The position numbers and the translations under genes are program-made. Under the pieces are notes generated by a model. It was not told the DNA's origin, searched no databases, and was given only the letters and a program-made list of their open reading frames with translations. From PCPOR2b sp965220385 (GTDB lineage Bacteria > Poribacteria > WGA-4E > PCPOR2b), in NCBI GenBank assembly GCA_965220385.1, contig OZ244825.1:620001-684000 (forward strand): 64,000 nucleotides of DNA, read 5' to 3'. Below are positions 17,481 to 25,120 of this stretch, in pieces. Each line of letters starts with the position of its first letter. Within the stretch, counting starts at the first letter, position 1.

Positions 17481-17708
17481 ATGACCCCTTATAGAAATCT
17501 TAGCGGAAATTCCGGAGTCAGGGCTTATGAAATTGGGCCAGACTTCATTAGAGTTCAATTTTCTGATAACTCCATTTACTTGTACACGTATGCAAGTGCA
17601 GGCTCTCATAACATTGAACATATGAAGCGATTGGCTGCAGATGGTCGAGGGTTAAATTCATTCATCACTACCACTGTTCGCTACGACTATGCTCGGAAAG
17701 AGTTTTAA
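17481..17708 (+). CDS. KTSC-like small protein
   Basis: 75 residues from the ATG at 17481, with TAGGAGGA site upstream. The body (NSGVRAYEIGPDFIRVQFSDNSIYLYTY...LAADGRGLNSFITTTVR) follows the layout of the KTSC family: beta-strands with a V-x-F-x-D/N core and a small-residue/Gly-Arg-Gly/LN-x-F-I tail. That family is small, often near mobile elements, with proposed nucleic-acid-related roles. The hallmark KTSC residues are not all there, so the assignment is tentative. It ends at the border of MITE copy B. Confidence 0.55.
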   Translation: MTPYRNLSGNSGVRAYEIGPDFIRVQFSDNSIYLYTYASAGSHNIEHMKRLAADGRGLNSFITTTVRYDYARKEF

Positions 17709-17711
17709 CTA

Positions 17712-17837
17712 GGGCGTGTTGACATAGGAAGGCTGCCAGAAACCGAGTTTTTTCTTCAAAACTCGGTTTCTTTTTTCCGTCAGTGAACCGGTTTATGCCT
17801 CTCTGTTATCTGGCTGTGATGAAATGTCAACAGAACC
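17712..17837. mobile_element. MITE copy B with TA target duplications
   Basis: 126-bp relative of the element at 16413-16583, flanked by TA (17710-17711, 17838-17839). Ends are GGGCGTGTTGACAT and ATGTCAACAGAACC with the GAAACCGAG hairpin at 17739-17770. It sits directly behind the KTSC-like gene, where the hairpin plus T-run could end transcription. Confidence 0.85.
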
Positions 17838-17932
17838 TAGCTATTTGTTGGTCTAATTGAATGCTATTATAAGGAGAAAAGCGGCAAAACCCGACAAGGT
17901 TCTTGTTTACTTAATTTGAAATACAGATAGGA

Positions 17933-18175
17933 CTTACGCACTTGAACACTCGAAGTTTCGTAGACCGGCGATTCGTTACCATAGGACGCAATTTTCAACG
18001 CCCGATGAATCCCCGATAAGTCGGGATTAAGAAACGGGCAACTACAGTAAAGTCTTAGGTTTGTAGTAGAGCGATTTATCAACCGTCCGGACGCGCAATA
18101 AATCCCCGATAAATCCCCGATGAATCGGGACAGGCGGGATTAAGAAATGCGCTACTACCAACTGAACTGCGTAAC
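17933..18175. mobile_element. MITE-like element with AGGACTTACGCA ends
   Basis: The left end is AGGACTTACGCACTT; the right end is AACTGCGTAACTCCT (reverse complement AGGAGTTACGCAGTT). Inside are two copies of the CCCGATNNATCGGG-type palindrome (18011-18026, 18113-18129). A similar element, ends GGATTTACGCA and TGCGTAAGTCC, lies at 42423-42585. No coding capacity. Confidence 0.65.
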
Positions 18176-18206
18176 TCCTGACAGAAATAACACTAAGGAG
18201 CAAAAT

Positions 18207-18635
18207 ATGAACTACTATTACATCAATACCGATACCGATGCCCTCGGTTACAGTCCACATGCAAAGTGGATTAAACATGATCACGCATTCACTTCAGGGG
18301 ACTATGAAGAATTTGGTGAGGGGGTACTTGGAAAGCTTGAACCGAGTGATATGCTTTTTATGTATGTCAACCAGCGCGGCGTTGTGGCTGTAGGTCGCGT
18401 TTCTGAGCCTTGGGCTGGTTCGTCTTACAAGGGCGTGGATCGGTTGGTATATCAGTATACGGAATATACAGAATATCGAATCCGTGTTGATTGGTATCTC
18501 CCGGTTGTCCACAATCCGATTCCTCCGGAGGATTTGAGAGAGATTATCGGTTGGACACCTCCAAGAACGTTACAGTCCATTACAGATACGAACAAAGCCG
18601 AGCGACTTCTTAGGGAAATACGGAGCCGGGCATGA
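18207..18635 (+). CDS. EVE/PUA-like domain protein
   Basis: 142 residues from the ATG at 18207 (TAAGGAG site). The fold signature is an N-terminal tyrosine-rich strand (MNYYYINTD), then GKLEPSDMLFMYVNQRGVVAVGRVSEPW and a late strand (YRIRVDWYLPV). This matches the EVE/PUA-like superfamily, which binds modified bases in nucleic acids and is frequent in restriction and defence contexts. The stop codon overlaps the next gene's ATG (ATGA), so it is translationally coupled to the nuclease-membrane protein. Family assignment is by pattern only. Confidence 0.65.
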   Translation: MNYYYINTDTDALGYSPHAKWIKHDHAFTSGDYEEFGEGVLGKLEPSDMLFMYVNQRGVVAVGRVSEPWAGSSYKGVDRLVYQYTEYTEYRIRVDWYLPVVHNPIPPEDLREIIGWTPPRTLQSITDTNKAERLLREIRSRA

Positions 18636-20926
18636 CGGGGCTTCCGCTCTTAAAAAAGGAGTCACAGAAACCGAATATGGGATCTGAGGATGTTGTAGTA
18701 CAAGAAGTGGTTCGTTACTTCTCCACCCCCAAATTTGAGCGATTTTCTACAGAAACAGAGTACGCAATCCAGATAGGCAGTTACAGGGGACGAGCCGACG
18801 TTGCGCTGATTGATAAGGATGAATCACTCGCCGCTATTGTAGAGTGCAAAAGAAGTGGATACGAAGGCAGCGGACATGAACAACTAAAATCCTATCTCTC
18901 TGCAACAGATACACTGCTCGGTGTATTTGCGAATGAGACGAACCCCGCTGCTTGGAGATTTTATGTGAACTTAGGGCAGAACCAGTTTAAGCCAATCGGG
19001 CGTTCCCGATTTGAGGCGCGGCTGCTTAAAAAAGGCGTCATTAGGACGTTGCGTGATTCTGTGCGATCGCTTTTCCGGCAACAGCGCGAGGAATCATCCC
19101 CTATCAAACCGCCTTCCCCCGAATCGTTTAATCCACCAACAAATACCCCTGATCGTCTTAACATTACCCATATAGCAGGAGACCGATCTTTGCAAAACGA
19201 TAATAACACAGATCTTGATCCAAGTTTGAATGGCAACCCCTATTATAGCGAAGCCAGCGGCTTCTATTGGGCGGCAAACCACCACGGAATTCCTGAGTGT
19301 GTACCGCAGCACGTTAAGCGCATCATCTCTGACGAAGAGCTGCGGGCACAGTTCAATCGAGAACAACTCCAAGCAGAAATTGACGAGTTAGTTCAAGAGA
19401 AAAACGGGCTAGAGGCACAGCAGCGCGAATACGAACGAGAAATCGGACAGAGATCCCAGGATTTTGCACAAAAAAGAGAGGAGTTGGCAGGGCTTGAGGT
19501 CCAGTTGGGTGCACCAACGGAAACTGAATTAAACCCGCCGCCTGTTGAAACTCTCGATCAAGATGACGCCAAACAGCAGCTTGACGCGGAGATAAGCCAA
19601 TTACGTGAAGAAAAAGGCAATGTGGAACAAGAGATCGAGCAGAAATCCCAGAATCTTGCACGAAAGAGGGAGGAGTTGGTAGGACTTGAAGTTCAATTGG
19701 ATGCACCAACGGAAACCGAGTTAACCCCGGCACCCGAATCAGTCCCTCAAGCACGTCCCAAAAAGTGGTACGCATGGATGTCTCGTGTTCCCTCTACAAT
19801 CGTTGCGTCTGTCGCTACTATTGTACTGAGCTTTTTAGCCCTTTACCTCTTTATCTTTTATGCCTCAGCTGTTGATAAAGCCTTCTTTTTGCACGAAGAT
19901 AAAATACAACAGCAGGTGGAGGAAGGCACCTATGCTGGGGTACAGGATATTGTTAATCCTAAGGCGTTGTTTATAGCATGGCAAAAAGGAGATCAAGGTA
20001 GAAATTACTTTGTCCTTTTCTTCCCTTGGGTATTCTTAGCTTTTGCACTTGCGTTTGACCACTTTTGGGAATCTGGCAAAATGAGATGGGTAGTAGGGTT
20101 GGGGGTCGTCACATTTGTGTTTGATGTTCTGCTTGCAATTCATATTTCGCTCAAGATACACCTCGCTAGGAAATACATTGCTGAACGGATGGGAGACTCA
20201 AGTCCGACATGGCCAGGGGGCGACGATTTCTTGGATATCGGGACCGTTATTTTTTGCGGTTTTATCGCTTCATTGTTGGTTAGTGTTCTCTATAACGTGA
20301 CTCGCGATCGGTGGAAGCAGGTGAAGCAATTCCAACCCCAATCTAAAGAGCAGGAGATACGTGAGGTTCAAATAAGAGATGAAAAGGTACAACGCGACGC
20401 TCAAATCGCTGTGTTAAGAACCGAGATGGAGAATGTAGAAGGTGAGATTGGGCCGCTCCAAGGCGAGATCGGTAGACTCAACGAAAAAGTTAGAACCACT
20501 CAACAGAAAATTGACGAATGGTCGAGGGAACAACTAGAGGATCGAATAAGAGCGGAGAGGAATCCAATTGAGGCTCGAATCGCCTGCCTAAATGTTGAGA
20601 TGGAAACCCTGCAAGGCGAGATTGATCGACTCAACGATAAGGTCAAAAGCATTCAACAGCGCATTGACCACGGTCAGACAAAAATTGAGGAGTTGTCGGA
20701 TCTCCGAAATAAGCGGGTCATCAACGGTCATCAAATGGAATTGCGGGTCAACCGATTCTTGAACGGCTGGTGCAGGTTTGTCGCGAACAGCGAAGATGGG
20801 GAAATTGATGTATCCGCCCAAATCAACATAATTAAGCAAGTCGCACACGAGACGCTGAACCAATACTATGAAGACTTAGAGGGTTATTCCTCCCAATCTC
20901 GAGGCAACTCCACTGTAGAGATCTAA
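18632..20926 (+). CDS. Membrane coiled-coil protein with N-terminal PD-(D/E)xK nuclease-like domain
   Basis: 764 residues. Residues about 20-130 resemble the HSDR_N/type I restriction N-terminal nuclease: GSYRGRADVALIDKDESL then AAIVECKR, giving Asp56, Glu71 and Lys73. A linker is followed by two copies of a coiled-coil repeat (EREIGQRSQDFAQKREELAG and EQEIEQKSQNLARKREELVG). Four hydrophobic helices span about residues 385-570. A second long coiled coil runs about 575-710, and a 55-residue tail ends the protein. It could link DNA cleavage to the membrane. It overlaps the EVE-like gene by four bases and is 24 bp before a vWA gene. No known defence system was recognised. Confidence 0.7.
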   Translation: MTGLPLLKKESQKPNMGSEDVVVQEVVRYFSTPKFERFSTETEYAIQIGSYRGRADVALIDKDESLAAIVECKRSGYEGSGHEQLKSYLSATDTLLGVFANETNPAAWRFYVNLGQNQFKPIGRSRFEARLLKKGVIRTLRDSVRSLFRQQREESSPIKPPSPESFNPPTNTPDRLNITHIAGDRSLQNDNNTDLDPSLNGNPYYSEASGFYWAANHHGIPECVPQHVKRIISDEELRAQFNREQLQAEIDELVQEKNGLEAQQREYEREIGQRSQDFAQKREELAGLEVQLGAPTETELNPPPVETLDQDDAKQQLDAEISQLREEKGNVEQEIEQKSQNLARKREELVGLEVQLDAPTETELTPAPESVPQARPKKWYAWMSRVPSTIVASVATIVLSFLALYLFIFYASAVDKAFFLHEDKIQQQVEEGTYAGVQDIVNPKALFIAWQKGDQGRNYFVLFFPWVFLAFALAFDHFWESGKMRWVVGLGVVTFVFDVLLAIHISLKIHLARKYIAERMGDSSPTWPGGDDFLDIGTVIFCGFIASLLVSVLYNVTRDRWKQVKQFQPQSKEQEIREVQIRDEKVQRDAQIAVLRTEMENVEGEIGPLQGEIGRLNEKVRTTQQKIDEWSREQLEDRIRAERNPIEARIACLNVEMETLQGEIDRLNDKVKSIQQRIDHGQTKIEELSDLRNKRVINGHQMELRVNRFLNGWCRFVANSEDGEIDVSAQINIIKQVAHETLNQYYEDLEGYSSQSRGNSTVEI

Positions 20927-20950
20927 CAATCTGACCGAAGAGGATGTTAT

Positions 20951-21838
20951 ATGAGAAAGACAAAAATTTTCGGAGTTACTATCGCTGTGTTTTTAATCCT
21001 AATAGTTGGAGAGGAGTCGGACGGGCAGGAATCAAAACCGCCCCCTTCCAAACCTATAAATATCGTTGTTATCATCGATACTTCCGATCGGGTTTCTAAT
21101 GAGAGAAATCCTAATCAGGCTGCCAAAGATGTCGAAATCGCTAAAAGCATTGTTCATTTTTATTATGAAAGAGCCCGTCGAAAGATGTTCAGTACTAAGA
21201 ATCGTCTTGCTTTCGTTGTACCGGAGCAGCCCAATACGCCTCAGATTTCATCAGAAATTATAAGAAATCTGAAAATCTGGCCCACGAGGGAAGACCAGCG
21301 AATCGGAGCTAGCAAATTTGAAGAGAAAAAAGAGAGCCTACTAAAGGCAATTGATGAACTATATCAATCGGTTAAAACGGAGAATACATTTACAGGGTCA
21401 GATATTTGGAAGTGGTTTCGGGCAAGCGAAGCATTATATTTGAAAAAGGATATGCAGAACTACATTATCTGCCTTTCAGATGGCTACCTCGATTTTAACA
21501 GGAGCATTCAAGATAGCCGTCCCAAGATAGGCAACAAAACGAGCTATATTCCTTATGCTCAGGTCGTCGAGTTTCGTGATGATTCGGATTGGGAGCAGGA
21601 ATTTGACAGCGAGGGACACGGCTTATTGGAAATTGGAAAAGACTTTCGCTCCTACGATGTGAAGTTCTTGATGGTTGAAATCAAACTCCGGCACATGCTC
21701 GACCTACCTATCCTTGAAAAATACTGGCGAACATGGCTTGCATCAATGGGGATCAATGATTCGGAATTTGTGGAGGCGCAGCCCGACCCACAAATCGTAA
21801 AAGAGAAAATTGAGGCGTTTGTCTTGCAAAATCAGTAA
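20951..21838 (+). CDS. Secreted vWA-like domain protein
   Basis: 295 residues with an N-terminal signal segment (IFGVTIAVFLILIVG). A von Willebrand factor A-like core is visible: the first strand with the MIDAS-type DTSDR (NIVVIIDTSDRVS; the second serine of DxSxS is Arg), a helix (AKDVEIAKSIVHFYYERA), a strand NRLAFVVP, and a late strand with SDG (YIICLSDGYLDF). The altered MIDAS may weaken metal binding. It is last in the operon with the EVE-like and nuclease-membrane genes, so it probably acts on the outer side of the same membrane complex. Function unknown. Confidence 0.6.
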   Translation: MRKTKIFGVTIAVFLILIVGEESDGQESKPPPSKPINIVVIIDTSDRVSNERNPNQAAKDVEIAKSIVHFYYERARRKMFSTKNRLAFVVPEQPNTPQISSEIIRNLKIWPTREDQRIGASKFEEKKESLLKAIDELYQSVKTENTFTGSDIWKWFRASEALYLKKDMQNYIICLSDGYLDFNRSIQDSRPKIGNKTSYIPYAQVVEFRDDSDWEQEFDSEGHGLLEIGKDFRSYDVKFLMVEIKLRHMLDLPILEKYWRTWLASMGINDSEFVEAQPDPQIVKEKIEAFVLQNQ

Positions 21839-21878
21839 TCCCTTGATTTGAGAGGACTATATAAGAATATTTAGCATT

Positions 21879-21905
21879 CGCATCCCTCGCTTTGATGCGA
21901 ATATG
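21879..21905. terminator. Hairpin ATTCGCATC/GATGCGAAT
   Basis: Perfect nine-base arms around a nine-base loop, about 35 bp after the vWA gene and before the sigma-54 activator gene. It could end the upstream operon or act as a binding site; no clear T-tract follows. Confidence 0.45.
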
Positions 21906-21931
21906 CTTCAACCAGAAAGGCAAAAGTAAAT

Positions 21932-22942
21932 ATGCTCCTTGGCGAAAGTGATGCCATTCAAAATATCAGAATAATAATCGAGCAACTCCACAAAAACAGC
22001 ACGATGCCGGTTTTAATTACAGGTGAAACCGGCGTCGGCAAGGAGTTGGTCGCCCAAGCCATTCACTTTGGAGGACCCCGGGCATCAAAACCGTTTGTGC
22101 CGGTCAATTGCGGCGCGATTCCCTCTACACTCTGGGAGTCCGCTTTTTTTGGCCATTTTCAAGGTGCCTTCACCGGAGCGACGGAAGATTATAAAGGCTA
22201 TTTTGAAACCGCCGATGGCGGAACGCTGTTTCTCGATGAAATTGGCGATATGCCAATTGAAAACCAGGTTAAACTCCTGCGTGTTCTCGACGATGGAGTC
22301 ATCACCCCAATCGGTGCGACGAAGAGCAAAAAAGTGGAGGTTCGAGTGGTCACTGCCACTAACGCAGGCCTCTCAGCGAGAGCTGATGCAGGATTGTTTC
22401 GGCGAGATCTCTACAATCGCTTGGATGGCATGATGATTTGGATTCCACCGCTACGTGAGCGAACCGAGGATATCCCCATCATTGCCGAGTTCTATTTGAG
22501 TGAGTGCGCCGCCCGAATGGGAGTCTCAATCTCACCACTAACTCCTGAAGTGGTAGCAGCTTTAGAGGAATACGCCTTTCCGGGCAATGTGCGTGAACTG
22601 ATACACATCATCGAATTTGCTGTCCTTATGAGCGACGGTGAAGCGATTCAACCCAAACATCTACGTTTCCGTCCTCCCCACGCCAATGTGCTTTCCCCTC
22701 CAACAACACAAATTGATGAAGCGAGTCCGTCGAATGCCACCGATTCTGTCCTTGATTTAGGCGGTGCAACAGAAATGAGTGAAGAGACTTTCCTACCGTT
22801 GAGCGAGGCAATGGAACGTTATGAAGGACAGCATCTCGGTCACGCGTTGGAACGAGCAGGTGGAAATAGGGCAGAAGCGGCACGTCTGCTGCATATATCC
22901 CGCCGAACATTTTACCGAAAATTAGCCAAGTACAATTTATAA
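21932..22942 (+). CDS. Sigma-54-dependent transcriptional activator without a receiver domain
   Basis: 336 residues made of an AAA+ domain and a C-terminal Fis-type HTH only. Visible motifs: Walker A GETGVGKE (31-38), the sigma-54-contacting loop GAFTGA (78-83), Walker B LFLDEIGD (99-106), and the HTH GGNRAEAARLLHISRRTFYRKL at the end. The sensory N-terminal domain usual in this family is missing, as in PspF-type activators, so control may come from a partner protein. A -24/-12 promoter lies 216 bp downstream at 23158, which makes this the obvious local activator of the following envelope gene cluster. Confidence 0.92.
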   Translation: MLLGESDAIQNIRIIIEQLHKNSTMPVLITGETGVGKELVAQAIHFGGPRASKPFVPVNCGAIPSTLWESAFFGHFQGAFTGATEDYKGYFETADGGTLFLDEIGDMPIENQVKLLRVLDDGVITPIGATKSKKVEVRVVTATNAGLSARADAGLFRRDLYNRLDGMMIWIPPLRERTEDIPIIAEFYLSECAARMGVSISPLTPEVVAALEEYAFPGNVRELIHIIEFAVLMSDGEAIQPKHLRFRPPHANVLSPPTTQIDEASPSNATDSVLDLGGATEMSEETFLPLSEAMERYEGQHLGHALERAGGNRAEAARLLHISRRTFYRKLAKYNL

Positions 22943-22946
22943 ACGA

Positions 22947-23013
22947 GGGTTGTGTCAGAAATAGCACTTCGAGTGCCAAGAGTGCTACAATTTGCGCCAT
23001 TTATGACACACCC
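22947..23013. repeat. 67-bp dyad between activator gene and sigma-54 promoter
   Basis: The outer arms pair (GGGTTGTGTCAGAAAT and ATTTATGACACACCC, one bulge and one mismatch). An inner pair AGCACTTCGAGTGC/AGAGTGCT gives a branched structure. It starts four bases after the activator stop codon, so it may be a terminator. It also sits where an upstream activator-binding site would be expected, about 150-210 bp from the promoter. Confidence 0.55.
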
Positions 23014-23157
23014 CTATCCTGAGTGCGACATGTGTATACCCTCCTTCAACCAAAAAAATAAAGCATGTGTGATGTTGCCGGAATTCACGCCCTGTAAGGA
23101 TTTCAAGCGTTACGTTGTGGCACAGTGATGACAGCAACCGGGGCCAAAAAGGAAAGG

Positions 23158-23173
23158 TGGCACAAGAATTGCT
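23158..23173 (+). promoter_or_regulatory. Sigma-54 (-24/-12) promoter
   Basis: TGGCACAAGAATTGCT matches the sigma-54 consensus TGGCAC-N5-TTGC, with the GG and GC dinucleotides ten bases apart. It lies 151 bp upstream of the ATG at 23324 and 216 bp after a sigma-54 activator gene. No competing sigma-70 signal was seen nearby. Confidence 0.85.
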
Positions 23174-23323
23174 TATGTAAAGATCGCTTTCAACTTAAAT
23201 CCCTCGCGTTCAATTTGCAACCAGCTTTAAGAGGGATGGGCATCTATACTTAATATTCTGTTGTCCACAAATTTATCATCAGTCCTTAGAACTCGGAGAT
23301 TCACGTCAAAGGGGGCTATTCTG

Positions 23324-23848
23324 ATGAACTATCGGATTTCGTGTCTGTTATCTCGAATCGGTTTCCTCGTTGTGCTTGGATGTCTATTGCCTTGCACACA
23401 AGCCATCGCAGATTCCTCATCTTCACTGACGTTTATCTATTCTGGTGAGGAACAGGGGCTGCTGGGGCTGCACGGCTGCGGTGCCGAGCAGGTCGGTGGG
23501 CTATCCCGCCGCCATACGATAATTCAGTCACTGCGCGCAGAACATCCACATGCCCTAAACCTGCACACAGGTAACATCCTCGATTCCGCCAACCCCAATA
23601 ATGAACTCATTTGCCAGATCGCCCTTGAAGCGTTGAGCGGGATGAATTACGATGCACTCTGTCTTGGTCCCCAAGATCTGTCCCTCCCCGCAGACACACT
23701 CTCTGCCCTTTACGCCAATCCTCCCGACCTACCTGTTATCTGCACCAATCTCTCCGTTTCCTCTCCAACTCTGTTTGCACCCTATCTCATTCACAATACA
23801 ACCGCACAGATAAAAGTTGCCATCATTAACTTAATATCCCAGTCATAA
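23324..23848 (+). pseudogene. 5' part of interrupted metallophosphatase-like/thioredoxin/CcdA gene
   Basis: The start ATG at 23324 follows an AAAGGGGG site. Residues 1-30 form a Sec signal peptide (LLSRIGFLVVLGCLLPCTQAIA). The next 130 residues resemble the UshA/5'-nucleotidase metallophosphoesterase fold (LTFIYSG...HGCGAEQVGGLSRRHTIIQSLRAEHPHALNLHTGNIL and MNYDALCLGPQDL). The metal-binding His/Asp/Asn residues are mostly replaced (for example LGPQD for GNHE), so it is probably non-catalytic. The frame ends SQS-stop, where the TAA comes from the IS630 insertion at TA 23846. The reading continues at 25123 when the insertion is removed. Confidence 0.85.
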
Positions 23849-23932
23849 GCAATATTAAATAATAAATCACCAATTTATAGAGTTTTGCGTTATACTGTGT
23901 GTAAATCTATCTCACAAGGAGTGTCTTAATTG

Positions 23933-24472
23933 ATGATTTACGCAGAACTTAACGATTCCTTGGCTGTTGAACGTCTTGATGTTGCGCTTTGTGAAGCGAC
24001 ACACCCGAAATGGTATAGGCGTTTACTAATCATCAAACTTAGTGGCATTGAACGTATGCCCGTGTCGAAACTCGCCAAGATGTTTAATCTCTCTGATGAG
24101 AGTGTTAGGACTTATATTCATACATACAATAGCTCTGGTTTAGATGCGTTGATGCCTAAGCGTCCTCCGGGGCGTCGTGGTAAAATCACACACTTTAGCA
24201 AATCGGACTGGAATCGACTTCTTGAGCAAACGCCGAATCAATACGAAAAACTTCAGACGGACTCTCGACAATGGACGCTTGAGCTGATAAGAGTTTATCT
24301 CCAAGCGTATCACGAGATTTCGGTCACACCGCCAGCGATCCATCTGGCTTTACGACGGGTAGGCTACCGCACCGGTCGAAGCAAACTCCGTGTTGGCAGT
24401 CCGGATCCAGAATATCAAGCGAAACGGACTCAACTGACGGAGTTGAGGTGTTTGCCAAAACGGGAGAGTTGA
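23933..24472 (+). CDS. IS630 transposase, N-terminal frame (orfA)
   Basis: 179 residues with HTH segments (MPVSKLAKMFNLSDESVRTYIHTYNSSGLDAL) and a second winged region (VTPPAIHLALRRVGYRTGRSK), typical of IS630 N-termini. ATG at 23933 with AAGGAG site. It overlaps the catalytic frame by 25 bases in the -1 register. A CCAAAACGG stretch in the overlap could allow a -1 slip on the AAAA run to make the full transposase. Confidence 0.85.
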   Translation: MIYAELNDSLAVERLDVALCEATHPKWYRRLLIIKLSGIERMPVSKLAKMFNLSDESVRTYIHTYNSSGLDALMPKRPPGRRGKITHFSKSDWNRLLEQTPNQYEKLQTDSRQWTLELIRVYLQAYHEISVTPPAIHLALRRVGYRTGRSKLRVGSPDPEYQAKRTQLTELRCLPKRES

Positions 24473-25071
24473 CGAGTGAGGCGACTCGGTTGATTCTCCC
24501 GGATACCCAACTTCGGCGTTTAGGTCTGTCTGCACTTGAGACCGAAAAAAAGACGGCTCGCCTGTTTTTCTTTGATGAAGCTAACGTGTCTTGGTGTCCC
24601 AACAGTGGACGCATTTATCGACAGCAAGGCACTGAATATAAGGTCAACACCCCCGGCAAAAACCGGCGGAAATACCTCATCGGCTCCTTAGAGTATCCTT
24701 CGGGGGCAGGCTTGTATGAAATCTATGCCAATAAAACCCATCTTCAGATCAAAACACATTGGCAAAACCTAATGGATATGTATCCCGATGAGTTGCTGTT
24801 TGTCGTCCGTGATAATGCATCGAGTCATACAACGGCAAAACTTGACGATTTCCTGATTCACCACAAAGACCGATTGCGTTTAGTCCCGATGCCGACTTAT
24901 AGTCCACATCTGAATCTCATTGAGCGATTGTGGCATCTGATGCGAGATCAAATTAACAGGAGTTATTTTTTCAACAGTTTCTCTCAACTCTGTCAAACTG
25001 TCATCGGGTGGCTGGATAGATTACCTTTTTCACGATTCCAATCTCTGATGGGGATTCATGAATCAGAGTAA
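24448..25071 (+). CDS. IS630 transposase, catalytic DDE frame (orfB)
   Basis: 207 residues. The DDE triad is visible: Asp in RLFFFDEANV, Asp in FVVRDNASSHT, Glu in SPHLNLIERLWHLM. The GTG at 24448 has no ribosome site, so this part is most likely made by -1 frameshifting from the preceding frame. All catalytic residues are present and the element looks functional. Confidence 0.87.
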   Translation: MFAKTGELTSEATRLILPDTQLRRLGLSALETEKKTARLFFFDEANVSWCPNSGRIYRQQGTEYKVNTPGKNRRKYLIGSLEYPSGAGLYEIYANKTHLQIKTHWQNLMDMYPDELLFVVRDNASSHTTAKLDDFLIHHKDRLRLVPMPTYSPHLNLIERLWHLMRDQINRSYFFNSFSQLCQTVIGWLDRLPFSRFQSLMGIHESE

Positions 25072-25120
25072 CTCCAGCACACCCTTCTGTAAAAACTAAA
25101 AATGTATACTTAAACTTGCT

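Larger units (their letters stand above)
23848..25120 (+). mobile_element. IS630-family insertion sequence, TA target duplication
   Basis: 1273 bp. Left end AGCAATATTAAATAATA and right end TATACTTAAACTTGCT are imperfect inverted repeats (AGCAA..TTAA core). TA is present on both sides (23846-23847, 25121-25122). It carries two overlapping frames for a DDE transposase. Removing the element and one TA joins TCA|TAC in frame and restores a 679-residue host gene (2040 nt, divisible by three). The exact restoration supports a recent insertion. Confidence 0.92.

Noticed and set aside
19353..19775. 140-codon minus-strand frame
   Set aside because: Shadow of the repeated coiled-coil codons in the gene at 18632.
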